Below, in pieces: positions 17,117 through 26,000 of a stretch of DNA of 64,000 bases. A model generated the notes under the pieces. The model made no database searches. It was given only the letters and a program-made list of their open reading frames with translations, and was not told where the DNA came from. Source of the stretch: JASHPR01 sp963808705 (GTDB lineage: Bacteria > Actinomycetota > Actinomycetes > Streptosporangiales > Streptosporangiaceae); NCBI GenBank assembly GCA_963808705.1, contig CAWEHB010000007.1, positions 372,001 through 436,000 on the forward strand, in the 5' to 3' direction. Positions within the stretch are counted from its first letter, which is position 1. Each line of letters opens with the position of its first letter. Position numbers and translations under genes: made by a program.

Positions 17117-17173
17117 ATGTTGAACCTGCAGTGCTGCCCGCGTGCGGCCGGGCTCCTGCCGGTTCCAGGATGA
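17117..17173 (+). CDS. Putative leader peptide of conservon 2 (18 aa)
   Basis: ATG 17117 is 6 bases after GGGAAGGGG (17102-17110). It encodes MLNLQCCPRAAGLLPVPG, and its TGA (17171-17173) overlaps the cvnA2 ATG (17170) as ATGA, the classic arrangement for translational coupling. The ribosome site in front of cvnA2 itself is poor, so cvnA2 may depend on ribosomes from this frame. Corresponding frames occur at 3902 and 22929. Confidence 0.5.
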   Translation: MLNLQCCPRAAGLLPVPG

Positions 17174-20049
17174 GGACCTCGGACGCCGTGCCGGCAGTGA
17201 CCGGGAGGGATCGCGGCAACATCCCCGAGGCGGCTCAGCGGGGTTCGGCTGGTGCCCAGCCGCCCGGCGGCGGCCAGCAGGCTACGGACAGCCCCCCCTC
17301 GAGGCTGTTCGGCAACCGCCACCACCGGGCAGGCGCGTCCCAGCCGCGCCGGACCATTCCCGCGCTGAAGAACTGGCGCGTGCGGTCACGGCTGATCCTG
17401 CTCGTGCTCATCCCGACCCTCACCGCCGTCTTACTAGGCGGAATCCGCATCGACTCGTCTTTGGCCAGCGCCCTGGCCTACCAGCGGGTGGAGCAACTGG
17501 CCAACCTGAGCGGGAAGATCACCGGGCTGGTGCAGGCGCTGCAGAACGAGCGCGAGGACACCGTCGAGTTCATCGTCCTAGGGTCCAACGGGGGCCGCGA
17601 GGCGGTGCTGTCGCCGAAGTCCGCCACCAGTGGATCACCGCCGCCCAGCTACGAGCAGCAGGTGCTGCAGCAGAGCTACGGCGTCACGTCCGGATGGGCG
17701 AACCAGGTGACGAGCCTGCTCGGCGGGGTGGGCGGCTCGTATTCCGAGCTGGCCCAGTCGGAAGCGCAGGCGGCTGCTACCGCGATCAACGGGCTGCCTG
17801 CCCTGCGCAACGAGGCCACCCAGAGCAGGCTGCCCGCGCTCGTGGTGATCCAGGAGTACGCCAACACGATCGACACCCTCCTGGCGCTGGACGATCAGGT
17901 CGCCGTGGGCAGCAACGACTCCACCCTGGCCGGGACCGCCCGCGTCGTCGGCCTGGTCTCCGCCATCAAGGAAGAGGCATCGGAGCAGCAGGCCGTCCTC
18001 ACCTCCGCGCTCAGCCCCGACCTGGTCGGCATCAACCCCGGGCAGTTCGGGCCAGCCGAGCAGGCCGCGATCACTGACGAGGAGGCCGAGCAGCAGGGCA
18101 ACCAGGCGGAATTCAACACCGCCGCCACGGCCGCCCAGCGGGGGCTGTTCAACAGCGCGCTGTCGGCATCGACCGTCGCCCGGGCGCAGGCCCAGGAGCA
18201 GGAGGCCATCTCGCTGGCCGCGAGCGGGTCGCCGATCGCGACGGACCCCACGATCGTGGACGCCAGCACATCCCAGTATTACGTGGTCAGCAGCTTGCGC
18301 TCGGTGGAGCAGCAGCTCGTGGGGTCGGTCATCTCCCGGAGCACGGCGCTGCGTAACGACGCGATCACCTCAGTGATCCTCTGGAGCATCGCCGTACTCC
18401 TGGTGCTGGCGCTGACGCTGATCTTCATGATCATCATCGGCCGGTCCATGGTGCGGCCGCTGCGCAGGCTGCGCGCCGGCGCCCTGGAGGTGGCGGGGCA
18501 GCGGCTGCCGGAGACCGTGCGCCAGATGAGCGAGACCGACGGCGAGGGCGTGCCGCTTGAGGTGGAGCCGATCGACGTGGATTCCTCGGATGAGATCGGT
18601 GAGGTGGCGCGGGCGTTCGATCAGGTGCACCGGGAAGCGATCCGGCTGGCGGCCAACGAGGCGGCGCTGCGCGGGAACGTGAACGCGATGTTCGTGAACC
18701 TGTCCCGGCGCAGCCAGTCGCTGGTGGAGCGGCAGATCCGGCTGATCGACGACCTGGAGCAGGGCGAGCAGGACCCGGAGCGGTTGTCGAGCCTGTTCCA
18801 GATGGACCACCTGGCCACCCGGATGCGCCGTAACTCGGAGAACCTGCTGGTGCTCGCCGGCCATGAGGAGTCCCGGCGGTGGAACCAGCCGCTGGCCCTC
18901 GTGGACGTGCTCCGCGCCTCCCTGTCCGAGATCGAGCACTACGAGCGGGTGACGCTGAACGTGCAGCCGGGCGTCGTCGTGCGCGGCCAGGTCGTCAGTG
19001 ACGTGGTGCACCTGACCGCGGAACTGGTGGAGAACGCTACGTCGTTCTCGGCGGCCGAGACGCCGGTCACCATCGCCGGGCACCTGCTGAGCAGCGGCGG
19101 AGCGCTGCTAGAGATCACCGACCAGGGCGTGGGCATGGAGGCCGAGGAGATGGCCCACGCGAACTGGCGGCTGGACAACCCACCGGTGGTGGATGTGGCG
19201 GTGTCGCGGCGGATGGGCCTGTTCGTGGTGGCCCGGCTGGCCGCCCGGCACGGCATCCGGATCCGGCTGCGCCCCGCGGAGACCGGCGGGCTGGCCGCGC
19301 TGGTCTGGCTGCCCGACGAGGCGATCGCGCGCGAGAGCCCGGACAGTCCGCTCGGACCACACCGGGTCGGCGCGATGGCTCCGGTGAACCTGTCGCCTGG
19401 GCTCGCCGACCCGACCGGGGAGGGTCTCGGCCGCTTCGCCGTGGAGCAGGAACTCAGCGCCGCGAGGATGCCAAGGTTCGCGCCGCTGCGTGCGGACGTA
19501 GACGATACGAATCCGGATCTGCGGCCGACCCCGACGCCGGGCCCCCGGCCGGCGCCCGCCTGGGCGACCGCGTCACAGAGCGTGGAGTCGGTCCCCGGTG
19601 ACGGCGATGAGCGTGACGGGACAGATCCCCCGGCCCTGGTGGCCGTGCTCCCGGGGGACGGCCTCGCCGACGAGAGCCGGCTGCCTATCTTCGAGGCGGT
19701 GGAGTCCGACTGGTTCCGCCGGGGCGGCCAGGCGATGGACAGGTTCGGCCGTGGCGGGCTGATCGGCGAGGGCTGGGCTTCGCCCGCTGACGAGGGCTGG
19801 CGCGCCGCTGAGGTCGTCCACGCCCCGTCCTCGGGCGGCGTCACCGAGGCCGGGCTCCCGAAACGGGTACCGCGGGCCAATCTCGTTCCCGGAACCGCCG
19901 GGGCGTCTTCGCCGGTGCCGTCGGCCAGGTCCGCGGCAGCGACGCGAGACCGTTTCGCCAGCTTCCAGCGCGGGGTCAGGCAGGGCCGTGCCGTCGTCAG
20001 CGGTGAGGGGCCTGACGACGGAGAGGATGATAATTCGGATGAAGCGTGA
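17170..20049 (+). CDS. cvnA: Conservon sensor histidine kinase-like protein CvnA (copy 2)
   Basis: 959-residue sensor with the same layout as copy 1: membrane segment in SRLILLVLIPTLTAVLLGG, NIT-type extracytoplasmic region, second membrane segment (ITSVILWSIAVLLVLALTLIFMIII), HAMP, dimerisation helices, HATPase with ELVENA and DQGVGME, and a tail with LPIFEAVESDWFRRGG and GLPKRVPRANLVPG. ATG 17170 overlaps the leader stop. Unlike copies 1 and 3 its codons are mostly C/G-ending, like neighbouring housekeeping genes, and the kinase core differs at many silent and several coding positions. The sensor region is not closely similar to either other copy, so the input signal is probably different. 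Confidence 0.9.
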   Translation: MRTSDAVPAVTGRDRGNIPEAAQRGSAGAQPPGGGQQATDSPPSRLFGNRHHRAGASQPRRTIPALKNWRVRSRLILLVLIPTLTAVLLGGIRIDSSLASALAYQRVEQLANLSGKITGLVQALQNEREDTVEFIVLGSNGGREAVLSPKSATSGSPPPSYEQQVLQQSYGVTSGWANQVTSLLGGVGGSYSELAQSEAQAAATAINGLPALRNEATQSRLPALVVIQEYANTIDTLLALDDQVAVGSNDSTLAGTARVVGLVSAIKEEASEQQAVLTSALSPDLVGINPGQFGPAEQAAITDEEAEQQGNQAEFNTAATAAQRGLFNSALSASTVARAQAQEQEAISLAASGSPIATDPTIVDASTSQYYVVSSLRSVEQQLVGSVISRSTALRNDAITSVILWSIAVLLVLALTLIFMIIIGRSMVRPLRRLRAGALEVAGQRLPETVRQMSETDGEGVPLEVEPIDVDSSDEIGEVARAFDQVHREAIRLAANEAALRGNVNAMFVNLSRRSQSLVERQIRLIDDLEQGEQDPERLSSLFQMDHLATRMRRNSENLLVLAGHEESRRWNQPLALVDVLRASLSEIEHYERVTLNVQPGVVVRGQVVSDVVHLTAELVENATSFSAAETPVTIAGHLLSSGGALLEITDQGVGMEAEEMAHANWRLDNPPVVDVAVSRRMGLFVVARLAARHGIRIRLRPAETGGLAALVWLPDEAIARESPDSPLGPHRVGAMAPVNLSPGLADPTGEGLGRFAVEQELSAARMPRFAPLRADVDDTNPDLRPTPTPGPRPAPAWATASQSVESVPGDGDERDGTDPPALVAVLPGDGLADESRLPIFEAVESDWFRRGGQAMDRFGRGGLIGEGWASPADEGWRAAEVVHAPSSGGVTEAGLPKRVPRANLVPGTAGASSPVPSARSAAATRDRFASFQRGVRQGRAVVSGEGPDDGEDDNSDEA

Positions 20050-20082
20050 CACCAGTGGCCGTCGGATCCAGGGAGAGCGGTC

Positions 20083-20568
20083 ATGAGCCCGCTCGTGCGT
20101 CCGACCCAGGACCTGAACGGCCTGATCACGAATTTCGTGGAGCGGGTGGCTTCGGTCGCGCATGCGATCGTGGTGTCCTCGGACGGGTTGCCGATGGCGT
20201 TCTCGCAGGGGTTCCCGTCGGACCGGGTTGATCAGCTGGCCGCGGTGACGTCAGGGCTGGCCAGCCTGACCCAGGGGGCGTCGCGGGTCTTCGAGGGCGG
20301 CGCGGTAGCCCAGACCGTGGTGGAGATGCAGCGCGGGCTGCTGATCGTGATGGCGATCAGCGACGGGTCGAGCATCGCGGTACTGGCCGCCCCGGATTGT
20401 GACATGGGACTAGTGGCGTACGAGATGGTGCTGCTGGTCGAGCAGGTGGGCAGCGCGCTGACGCCGGGGCTGCACGGCGGCCAGCTGCCCGGGTGGCAGG
20501 GGAGTTCTGGTTCGGCGGTAAATGGCGACGGGGGAGCGGACGAGACCGACGTATCAGCTAGAGATTAG
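20083..20568 (+). CDS. cvnB: Conservon roadblock/LC7 protein CvnB (copy 2)
   Basis: 161 residues. The roadblock domain (DLNGLITNFVERVASVAHAIVVSSDGLPMAFSQG to VEQVGSALTPG) matches copies 1 and 3 closely in protein but uses more C-ending codons. ATG 20083 follows AGGGAGAG, 33 bases after cvnA2. The C-terminus is longer than in the other copies because the frame runs out of phase through the leftover start of cvnC and stops at TAG 20566, just before the cvnD2 ATG. Confidence 0.88.
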   Translation: MSPLVRPTQDLNGLITNFVERVASVAHAIVVSSDGLPMAFSQGFPSDRVDQLAAVTSGLASLTQGASRVFEGGAVAQTVVEMQRGLLIVMAISDGSSIAVLAAPDCDMGLVAYEMVLLVEQVGSALTPGLHGGQLPGWQGSSGSAVNGDGGADETDVSARD

Positions 20569-20572
20569 GGCG
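20522..20572 (+). pseudogene. cvnC (DUF742) remnant of conservon 2
   Basis: The frame MATGERTRPTYQLEIRA corresponds to TGGRTRPRTQLEIEA at the start of the DUF742 domain of copies 1 and 3. Directly after it the cvnD sequence begins, so nearly all of the domain is deleted. The junction falls where the intact copies have ..gcgATGGtcg and ..AGTGGactt, sharing TGG. The remnant is in frame with cvnD2 and could extend it to 216 residues if ATG 20522 were used. Confidence 0.75.
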
Positions 20573-21172
20573 ATGGACTTCGCAAGCTCTGAGGCGGTCT
20601 CGGGCGTGGCGGCTGAGGCCGCGATGACGTCTGTGAAGATTGTGGTGGCTGGCGGGTTTGGTGTGGGGAAGACGACGTTTGTGGGGTCGGTGTCGGAGAT
20701 CACGCCGCTGACGACGGAGGCGGTGATGACGTCGGCGAGTGACGGGCTGGATGATCTGTCGCATACGCCGGATAAGACGACGACGACGGTGGCGATGGAT
20801 TTCGGGCGGGTGACGCTGGACGCTGGTTTGATCTTGTATTTGTTCGGGACGCCGGGGCAGCACCGGTTCTGGTTTATGTGGGATGACCTGATTCACGGGG
20901 CGATCGGGGCGGTGGTGCTGGTGGATACGCGGCGGCTGGCGGATTCGTTCCCGGCGGTGGATTATTTTGAGTCGGCGGGGTTGCCGTTCATTGTGGCGGT
21001 GAATGGTTTTCACGGGGATTTCCCGCATGAGGTGGGGGATGTGGCGGAGGCGTTGTCGGTGAGCGCGCATGTGCCGGTGATCGAGTGTGACGCGCGGGAT
21101 CGGCGCTCGACCAAGTCGACGCTGATCTCGCTGGTCGAGCACGCGATGGCCATGCAACTCAGCCCCCGCTGA
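20573..21172 (+). CDS. cvnD: Conservon Ras-like GTPase CvnD (copy 2)
   Basis: 199 residues, the same protein as copies 1 and 3 (P-loop GGFGVGKTTF, GTPGQHRF, no NKxD). By eye the gene differs from copy 1 only at the start codon (ATG here, GTG there) and at 20632 (a silent TCG to TCT). It keeps the T-rich codon style of copies 1 and 3 although cvnA2 and cvnB2 do not, which implies this gene was replaced by conversion from another conservon. ATG 20573 is 4 bases after the cvnB2 stop; no clear ribosome site. Confidence 0.9.
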   Translation: MDFASSEAVSGVAAEAAMTSVKIVVAGGFGVGKTTFVGSVSEITPLTTEAVMTSASDGLDDLSHTPDKTTTTVAMDFGRVTLDAGLILYLFGTPGQHRFWFMWDDLIHGAIGAVVLVDTRRLADSFPAVDYFESAGLPFIVAVNGFHGDFPHEVGDVAEALSVSAHVPVIECDARDRRSTKSTLISLVEHAMAMQLSPR

Positions 21173-21207
21173 GCCCGGCCGGACCGGGTGGCCCGGCCCA
21201 GCCCCTG

Positions 21208-21248
21208 GGTTACCGGACCGCCGCAGCCTGCTGCCCCGGATAAGCCGG
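21208..21248 (-). pseudogene. Possible remnant of a peptide-ABC ATPase 3' end behind conservon 2
   Basis: About 41 bases align with 8767-8808, the 3' end of the fused ATPase behind conservon 1, at about 35 positions; the shared segment ends in CGGATAAGCCG. In the ATPase frame the copy 2 sequence reads LSGAAGCGGPVT against YPGAAGDGGPVT. It sits 36 bases after the cvnD2 stop, close to the 41 bases in copy 1. The match is short and the base composition biased, so this is suggestive only. Confidence 0.4.
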
Positions 21249-21295
21249 CTGATCCCGCCGCGGGCGGGTCACCGAGCGGTTCCCGGAGGTGTTCG

Positions 21296-22273
21296 CTACG
21301 GCTCGGTGAGAGTGGTCGCGTCGAAACCTTGCTTGAGCTCGCCGAACCGGAGCATCAGGTCGGCGACCTGCTGCAACTTGACGGGATCCACGCTGGTGGG
21401 AAAGGTGCCGGTGGCCATCACGTCGGCGACCTGCGGGATGATGTGCAGGTTCGCGATGAGGGCATGCTGAGCCGCGGCGAGGTTGGTGTCCGCGACCTCG
21501 CTGGCCTCGGCGAGGGAGGCGGCGAACGCCGCCGCGGTGTGCGGGTACTTCTTCAGCCACGAGGCGGTGACCGTGTACCCGCCGATCAGCAGGCTCTGAG
21601 CCTGGCCCTGGTCGAGGTCGCCTACGACCGTGGCGCCGTCTTCCTGCTGCATCTCGGTGCAGTACGGCTCGCTGCAGTACGCGGCGTCGACTCGGTGCGC
21701 GGCCAGCGCGGCGGACATGGACGCGAACGGGATCACCTTGAGCGTCACCCTGGTCAGCCTGACGTTGTAGTCGGTCAGGAGCGCGTCGGTGAGCAGCTCG
21801 CCGTTCCCCGACGGCGCGTTCTCGGCGATCGTCTTGCCCGTGAGCTGGCCCGCGTTGTCGATGCGCGAGGACCTCAGCGCGACCATCTCGTCCACGCCCG
21901 GGCCCATCTCGAGGCCGCTCGCCAGTACGCGGAACGGGCCGAGCCCCTGGGCCTGCGCGGCGATGAAGCTGGTCACCTGACCGGAAGCGACATCCAGGTC
22001 GCCGTGCAGCAGGTCCGGGACCACGTCGTCGGTGCTGACGATGGTCTCGATCTTCACGTGCAGGCCGTGGGCGGCGAAGATGCCGCGCTCCTGCGCGATG
22101 TACAGGGCCGTGCTGGTCTCGGCGGGGACCGCCCCGACGACCAGGTTCGTCTTCTCGAGCCCGCTGCCGCTCGACGCCGACGGGCTCGAGCCGCCGCAGG
22201 CGGCGGCCAGGGCCAACGGCAGAACGCCCAGGGCGGCCATGGCCACGATTCGGCGAGCGCTAGCAATCCTCAT
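21296..22273 (-). CDS. NMT1/SsuA/NrtA-like substrate-binding lipoprotein (copy 3)
   Basis: 325 residues from ATG 22273, chosen because AAGGAG lies 5 bases upstream; an open frame continues to 22348 without a site. Signal peptide with lipobox LAAAC (Cys26), then TNLVVGAVPAETSTALYIAQERGIF and CSEPYCTEMQ in the second lobe. It belongs to the same class as copies 1 and 2 but is more distant from them than they are from each other, so its ligand probably differs. No permease or ATPase adjacent. Conservon 3 lies divergently about 745 bases away, with a tRNA gene between them. Confidence 0.87.
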   Translation of the reverse strand: MRIASARRIVAMAALGVLPLALAAACGGSSPSASSGSGLEKTNLVVGAVPAETSTALYIAQERGIFAAHGLHVKIETIVSTDDVVPDLLHGDLDVASGQVTSFIAAQAQGLGPFRVLASGLEMGPGVDEMVALRSSRIDNAGQLTGKTIAENAPSGNGELLTDALLTDYNVRLTRVTLKVIPFASMSAALAAHRVDAAYCSEPYCTEMQQEDGATVVGDLDQGQAQSLLIGGYTVTASWLKKYPHTAAAFAASLAEASEVADTNLAAAQHALIANLHIIPQVADVMATGTFPTSVDPVKLQQVADLMLRFGELKQGFDATTLTEP

Positions 22274-22491
22274 ATCGCTCCTTAGCCGTATATAGCAAGA
22301 AAGAACACAGCCGGACAGCACAGGGTCGCCGCATCGCCTATGGCGCAAGCCGAGCTAGATGCCGCGACCGTTACGGGTCGGAAGCGAGCAGAAGAGTACT
22401 GCGAAACCCCTGGCTAAGTTCTTATGTTGGCTAAAACCGCCCCAAGATGGTGAAGATCGCCCGACGCGAGGGTGTCCCGGCCGCGGTGAGC

Positions 22492-22591
22492 CCCGCGCCG
22501 GGCAGGTGTCCCGCGCCGGGCAGGTGTCCCGTGGCCGTGGTCCGGAAACGCGGAAGTGACGGCCGTGGCCGTGGCCAGGAAACGCGGAAGT
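22492..22591 (+). repeat. Two adjacent tandem duplications upstream of the tRNA
   Basis: An 18-bp unit (cccgcgccgggcaggtgt) occurs twice at 22492 and 22510. It is followed by a 34-bp unit beginning gtggccgtgg and ending aaacgcggaagt, present at 22531 and 22565 with small differences. The rest of 22274-22676 shows no gene; the short frames there lack ribosome sites. Confidence 0.8.
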
Positions 22592-22676
22592 ATGGTCACG
22601 GCGGGCCGGCCTACCCTGGGTTTGGTCCCGAGCACACCAATGATCTGCTGTAATTGGGTCACGCGAGCCCCGGGGA

Positions 22677-22753
22677 GGGGCGGTAGCTCAGCCGGTCAGA
22701 GCAGCGGACTCATAATCCGCCGGTCGTGGGTTCGAGCCCCACCCGCCCCACCA
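22677..22753 (+). tRNA. tRNA with CAT anticodon (elongator Met or Ile2)
   Basis: Acceptor stem GGGGCGG (22677-22683) pairs with CCGCCCC (22743-22749), discriminator A 22750, then encoded CCA 22751-22753. D-arm GCTC..GAGC; anticodon stem GCGGA/TCCGC with loop CTCATAA, anticodon CAT at 22711-22713; T-arm GTGGG-TTCGAGC-CCCAC. It is not the initiator: position 1 is paired and the anticodon stem lacks the three G:C pairs. Whether it is elongator Met or lysidine-modified Ile cannot be settled by eye. Confidence 0.95.
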
Positions 22754-22928
22754 GGCCCGCCCGTGTCATCGCAGGCGACAGCGACCGACACGGCAGGGTA
22801 ACGGGTCAGACCGATCTAGCTGATTGCCGAACGTAACTGCGGTCAGCAGTGGTTACATGTCCTTACCCGTTTTGTACGGGGCTAGGGTTGCCCTGTGCTG
22901 TAGGCCCCGCCACTGGGAAGGGGGACGG

Positions 22929-23021
22929 ATGCCGTCCGGCTCCTTGTCTGGCCTGCCCAGCACGTATTCCGAAGGTTCCGACCCGCGCGAGGTGAGGGCG
23001 CAGTGCGCAAAGGACCGATGA
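22929..23021 (+). CDS. Putative leader peptide of conservon 3 (30 aa)
   Basis: ATG 22929 is 4-5 bases after GGGAAGGGGG (22915-22924). The 30-codon frame begins MPSGSLSGLPSTY and ends QCAKDR; its TGA (23019-23021) overlaps the cvnA3 ATG (23018) as ATGA. Same layout as the 18-codon frame at 17117, but the peptide sequences are unrelated, so the act of translation rather than the peptide may matter. A TAGGGT at 22883-22888 may be the promoter -10. Confidence 0.5.
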   Translation: MPSGSLSGLPSTYSEGSDPREVRAQCAKDR

Positions 23022-26000
23022 CGGACCAGTCCGACACTGGTCAGGCCCTGGCTGCGGACCAGCGCCCCGCGTCGGCTGCTGCCGAAGCGCCCGACCTTCC
23101 CAAAGAAGGCGAGCAGCGGACGGCCGACCGCAAGCGATCTCGCTTCGCGCTCCGGAACTGGCGGGTGAGCTGGCGGCTCATCGCGCTCATCGCGATCCCG
23201 ACGATCACGGCCATGGCCTTCGGCGGCGTGCGCATCCAGGAGGCGATGCGCAGCGCCTCGTCGTATCAGCGGGTGGAAACGCTGGCGGAACTGGGCAACT
23301 CGGTCACCCGCCTCGCGAACGCCATGGAGGACGAGCGCGATCAGCTGGCCGGCTACATCGCGAACAACCGGCCGCGCCCGTTGCCGACGAGCATCACCAA
23401 GGCGTACCACACCACGGACCTGGCGGCCGATCAGGTCAGCACGCTGGCCCGCGCGATCGGCCCCTCGTATCCGGCGCAGGTGCAGAATGACCTGGCCGCC
23501 GTCGTCGACCGCCTCGACGACCTCGGCCACTACCGGGACGCCGCCACCACGAGCCGGGCTCCCGCGCTGACCGTCATCGACGACTACTCCGAGGCGATCG
23601 CCGACCTGTTCACGCTCAACGACCAGATCGCGCAGGGCAGCAGCGATCCCACGCTGGCTAACAACGTCCGCGCGCTCGGCGCGCTGTCCAGGACCGAGGA
23701 CCAGGCCACCCAGCAGCGCGGCATCCTGTACGCGGCCCTGCTGGCCGGGCAGTTCGATCCCGGCGCGGCGGCGGCGCTGACCGGCGCGCAGTCGCAGCAG
23801 GCCGCCGAGTTCGCGGAGTTCCAGAGCGACGCGAGCATCGACGAGCAGCAGGTCTACAGCGACACGGTGGCCGGCCCCGCCGTTGACGAGGCCCAGGCGA
23901 TGGAGCTGCAGGCCATCGCCAGCGGCGGCGGCGCGAACGGCGGCAACCTCGTGGTGACCGTTCCGCCGAGCGCCGTCGGCGTACCGGCCACCTGGTACAC
24001 CGACATGTCGACCTACGTCAACGACATCCGCAAGGTCCAGCAGGGCCTGGTCGACCAGACCATCTCGCAGAGCCAGGCGCTGCACGCCGCGGCGACGCGT
24101 ACCGCGATCCAGACCGGGATCGAGGTCCTGGCCGTCCTGATCATCGTCCTCATGATCACGATCGTCGTGGCCCGGTCCATGGTGCGGCCGCTGCGCAAGC
24201 TGCGGACCGGTGCCCTGGAGGTGGCGGGGCTGCGGCTGCCGGCGGCGGTGCGCCGGATGAGCGAGACCGATGGCGAGGGCGTGCCGCTCGAGGTGGAGCC
24301 GATCGATGTGGATTCCTCGGATGAGATCGGTGAGGTGGCGCGGGCGTTTGATCAGGTGCACCGGGAGGCGCTGCGGCTGGCGGCTAATGAGGCGGCGTTG
24401 CGGGGGAACGTGAACGCGATGTTCGTGAACTTGTCGCGGCGCAGCCAGTCGCTGGTGGAGCGGCAGATCCGGCTGATTGATGACCTGGAGCAGGGGGAGC
24501 AGGATCCGGAGCGGTTGTCGAGCTTGTTCCAGATGGATCATCTGGCTACCCGGATGCGGCGTAATTCGGAGAACTTGCTGGTTTTGGCGGGTCATGAGGA
24601 GGCCCGGCGGTGGAATCAGCCGGTGGCGCTGGTGGATGTGCTGCGGGCGGCGTTGTCGGAGATTGAGCAGTATGAGCGGGTGACGCTGAACGTGCAGCCG
24701 GGGATCGCGGTGCGCGGGCAGGCGGTCAGTGACGTGGTGCACCTGACCGCGGAGCTGGTGGAGAACGCCACGTCGTTCTCGGCGGCCGATACGCCGGTGA
24801 CGATCGCCGGGCACCTGCTGAGCAGCGGCGGGGTGCTGCTGGAGATCACCGACCAGGGCGTGGGCATGGGCGCGGAGGAGATGGCTCACGCGAACTGGCG
24901 GCTGGATAACCCGCCGGTGGTGGATGTGGCGGTGTCGCGGCGGATGGGCCTGTTCGTGGTGGCGCGGCTGGCGGCCCGGCACGGCATCCGGGTCCGGCTG
25001 CGCCCCTCAGGCTCTGGCGGGCTGATCGCGCTGGTCTGGCTGCCCGACGAGGCGATCATGCACGAGGCGCCGGACGGCTCCTCAGGCCAGCGCAGCGGTT
25101 CGGCGGTCCCCGAGCCCGTTATCGGGCCGGTAACCGACGGGGCCTTCGCCGGGGCCGGAGCCAACGGAGCCCTGACCTCCGCCTGGGCCGACCTCAGCTG
25201 GGGAATCAGGGCCGAGCAAGAGACGACCGGTGCCGCCCAGTCCTTGAGAGCCGCGTCGCGGCAGGCGGATGCGGAAGGAACCGGGCTCGGCCCGAAGCGG
25301 GTTCCCGGGGCCGGGCCCCGGCCGGGCGGTTCGGGCTGGGGGACGACCGGGCCGCTGCCCGCGTTCCGTACCGTGCCCCGGCCCGCGTCCAACGGCGGGT
25401 CCGAGCCCGCGGTAACCGGGCCGCAGCCGGTGCTCGGCGCGGGCCCGGTGACCAGCGCGGGCCCGGCGGCCGGTACCGACGCAGACACGCCCGCGCCGGC
25501 GGAGGCCGCGGATGCGCCCGCGGCGGCGGCCTTCGACTCCGTCGCGACCGGATCGTGGCCAGGCGATGGCGGCGCGGACGCGGCCCTCAGCAGCCCGCAC
25601 TCGGTTCTCGGTGCGCCCGCCGCCACCTGGGAAGCGGGCACATCTCGCGGCGCGGTGATCGTGCCGCCCGCGGACGGCCTCGGCAAGGGGAACCGGCTGC
25701 CTATTTTCGAGGCGGTGGAGTCTGACTGGTTCCGCCGGGGGCGGCAGGCCGTGGGCAGGGCCGTCGGCCATGACGGAGAGGCCAGCAACGGCTGGGCCTC
25801 GCCGGCTGATGAGGGCTGGCGCGCGGCGGAGGTTGTTCATGCCCCGTCTTCGGGCGGGGTCACGTCGGCCGGGCTGCCGAAGCGGGTGCCGCGGGCCAAT
25901 CTCGTTCCGGGGGCGGCCGCCGCGGCGGGGGCCTCGGCGATGGCGCCGGTCAGGTCGGCGGCGGCGACACGGGATCGTTTTGCTAGTTTCCAGCGTGGGT

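Noticed and set aside
20522..21172. Reading copy 2 CvnD as a genuine 216-residue DUF742-GTPase fusion protein
   Set aside because: ATG 20522 has no ribosome site and lies inside cvnB2. Only 17 residues of DUF742 remain, too few to fold, so the 199-residue form is preferred, though the fusion is not excluded.
22853..24982. Minus-strand frame of about 700 codons antisense to cvnA3, with similar ones opposite cvnA1 and cvnA2
   Set aside because: Mirror frame of the conserved kinase core. It recurs in all three copies only because the sense strand is conserved.
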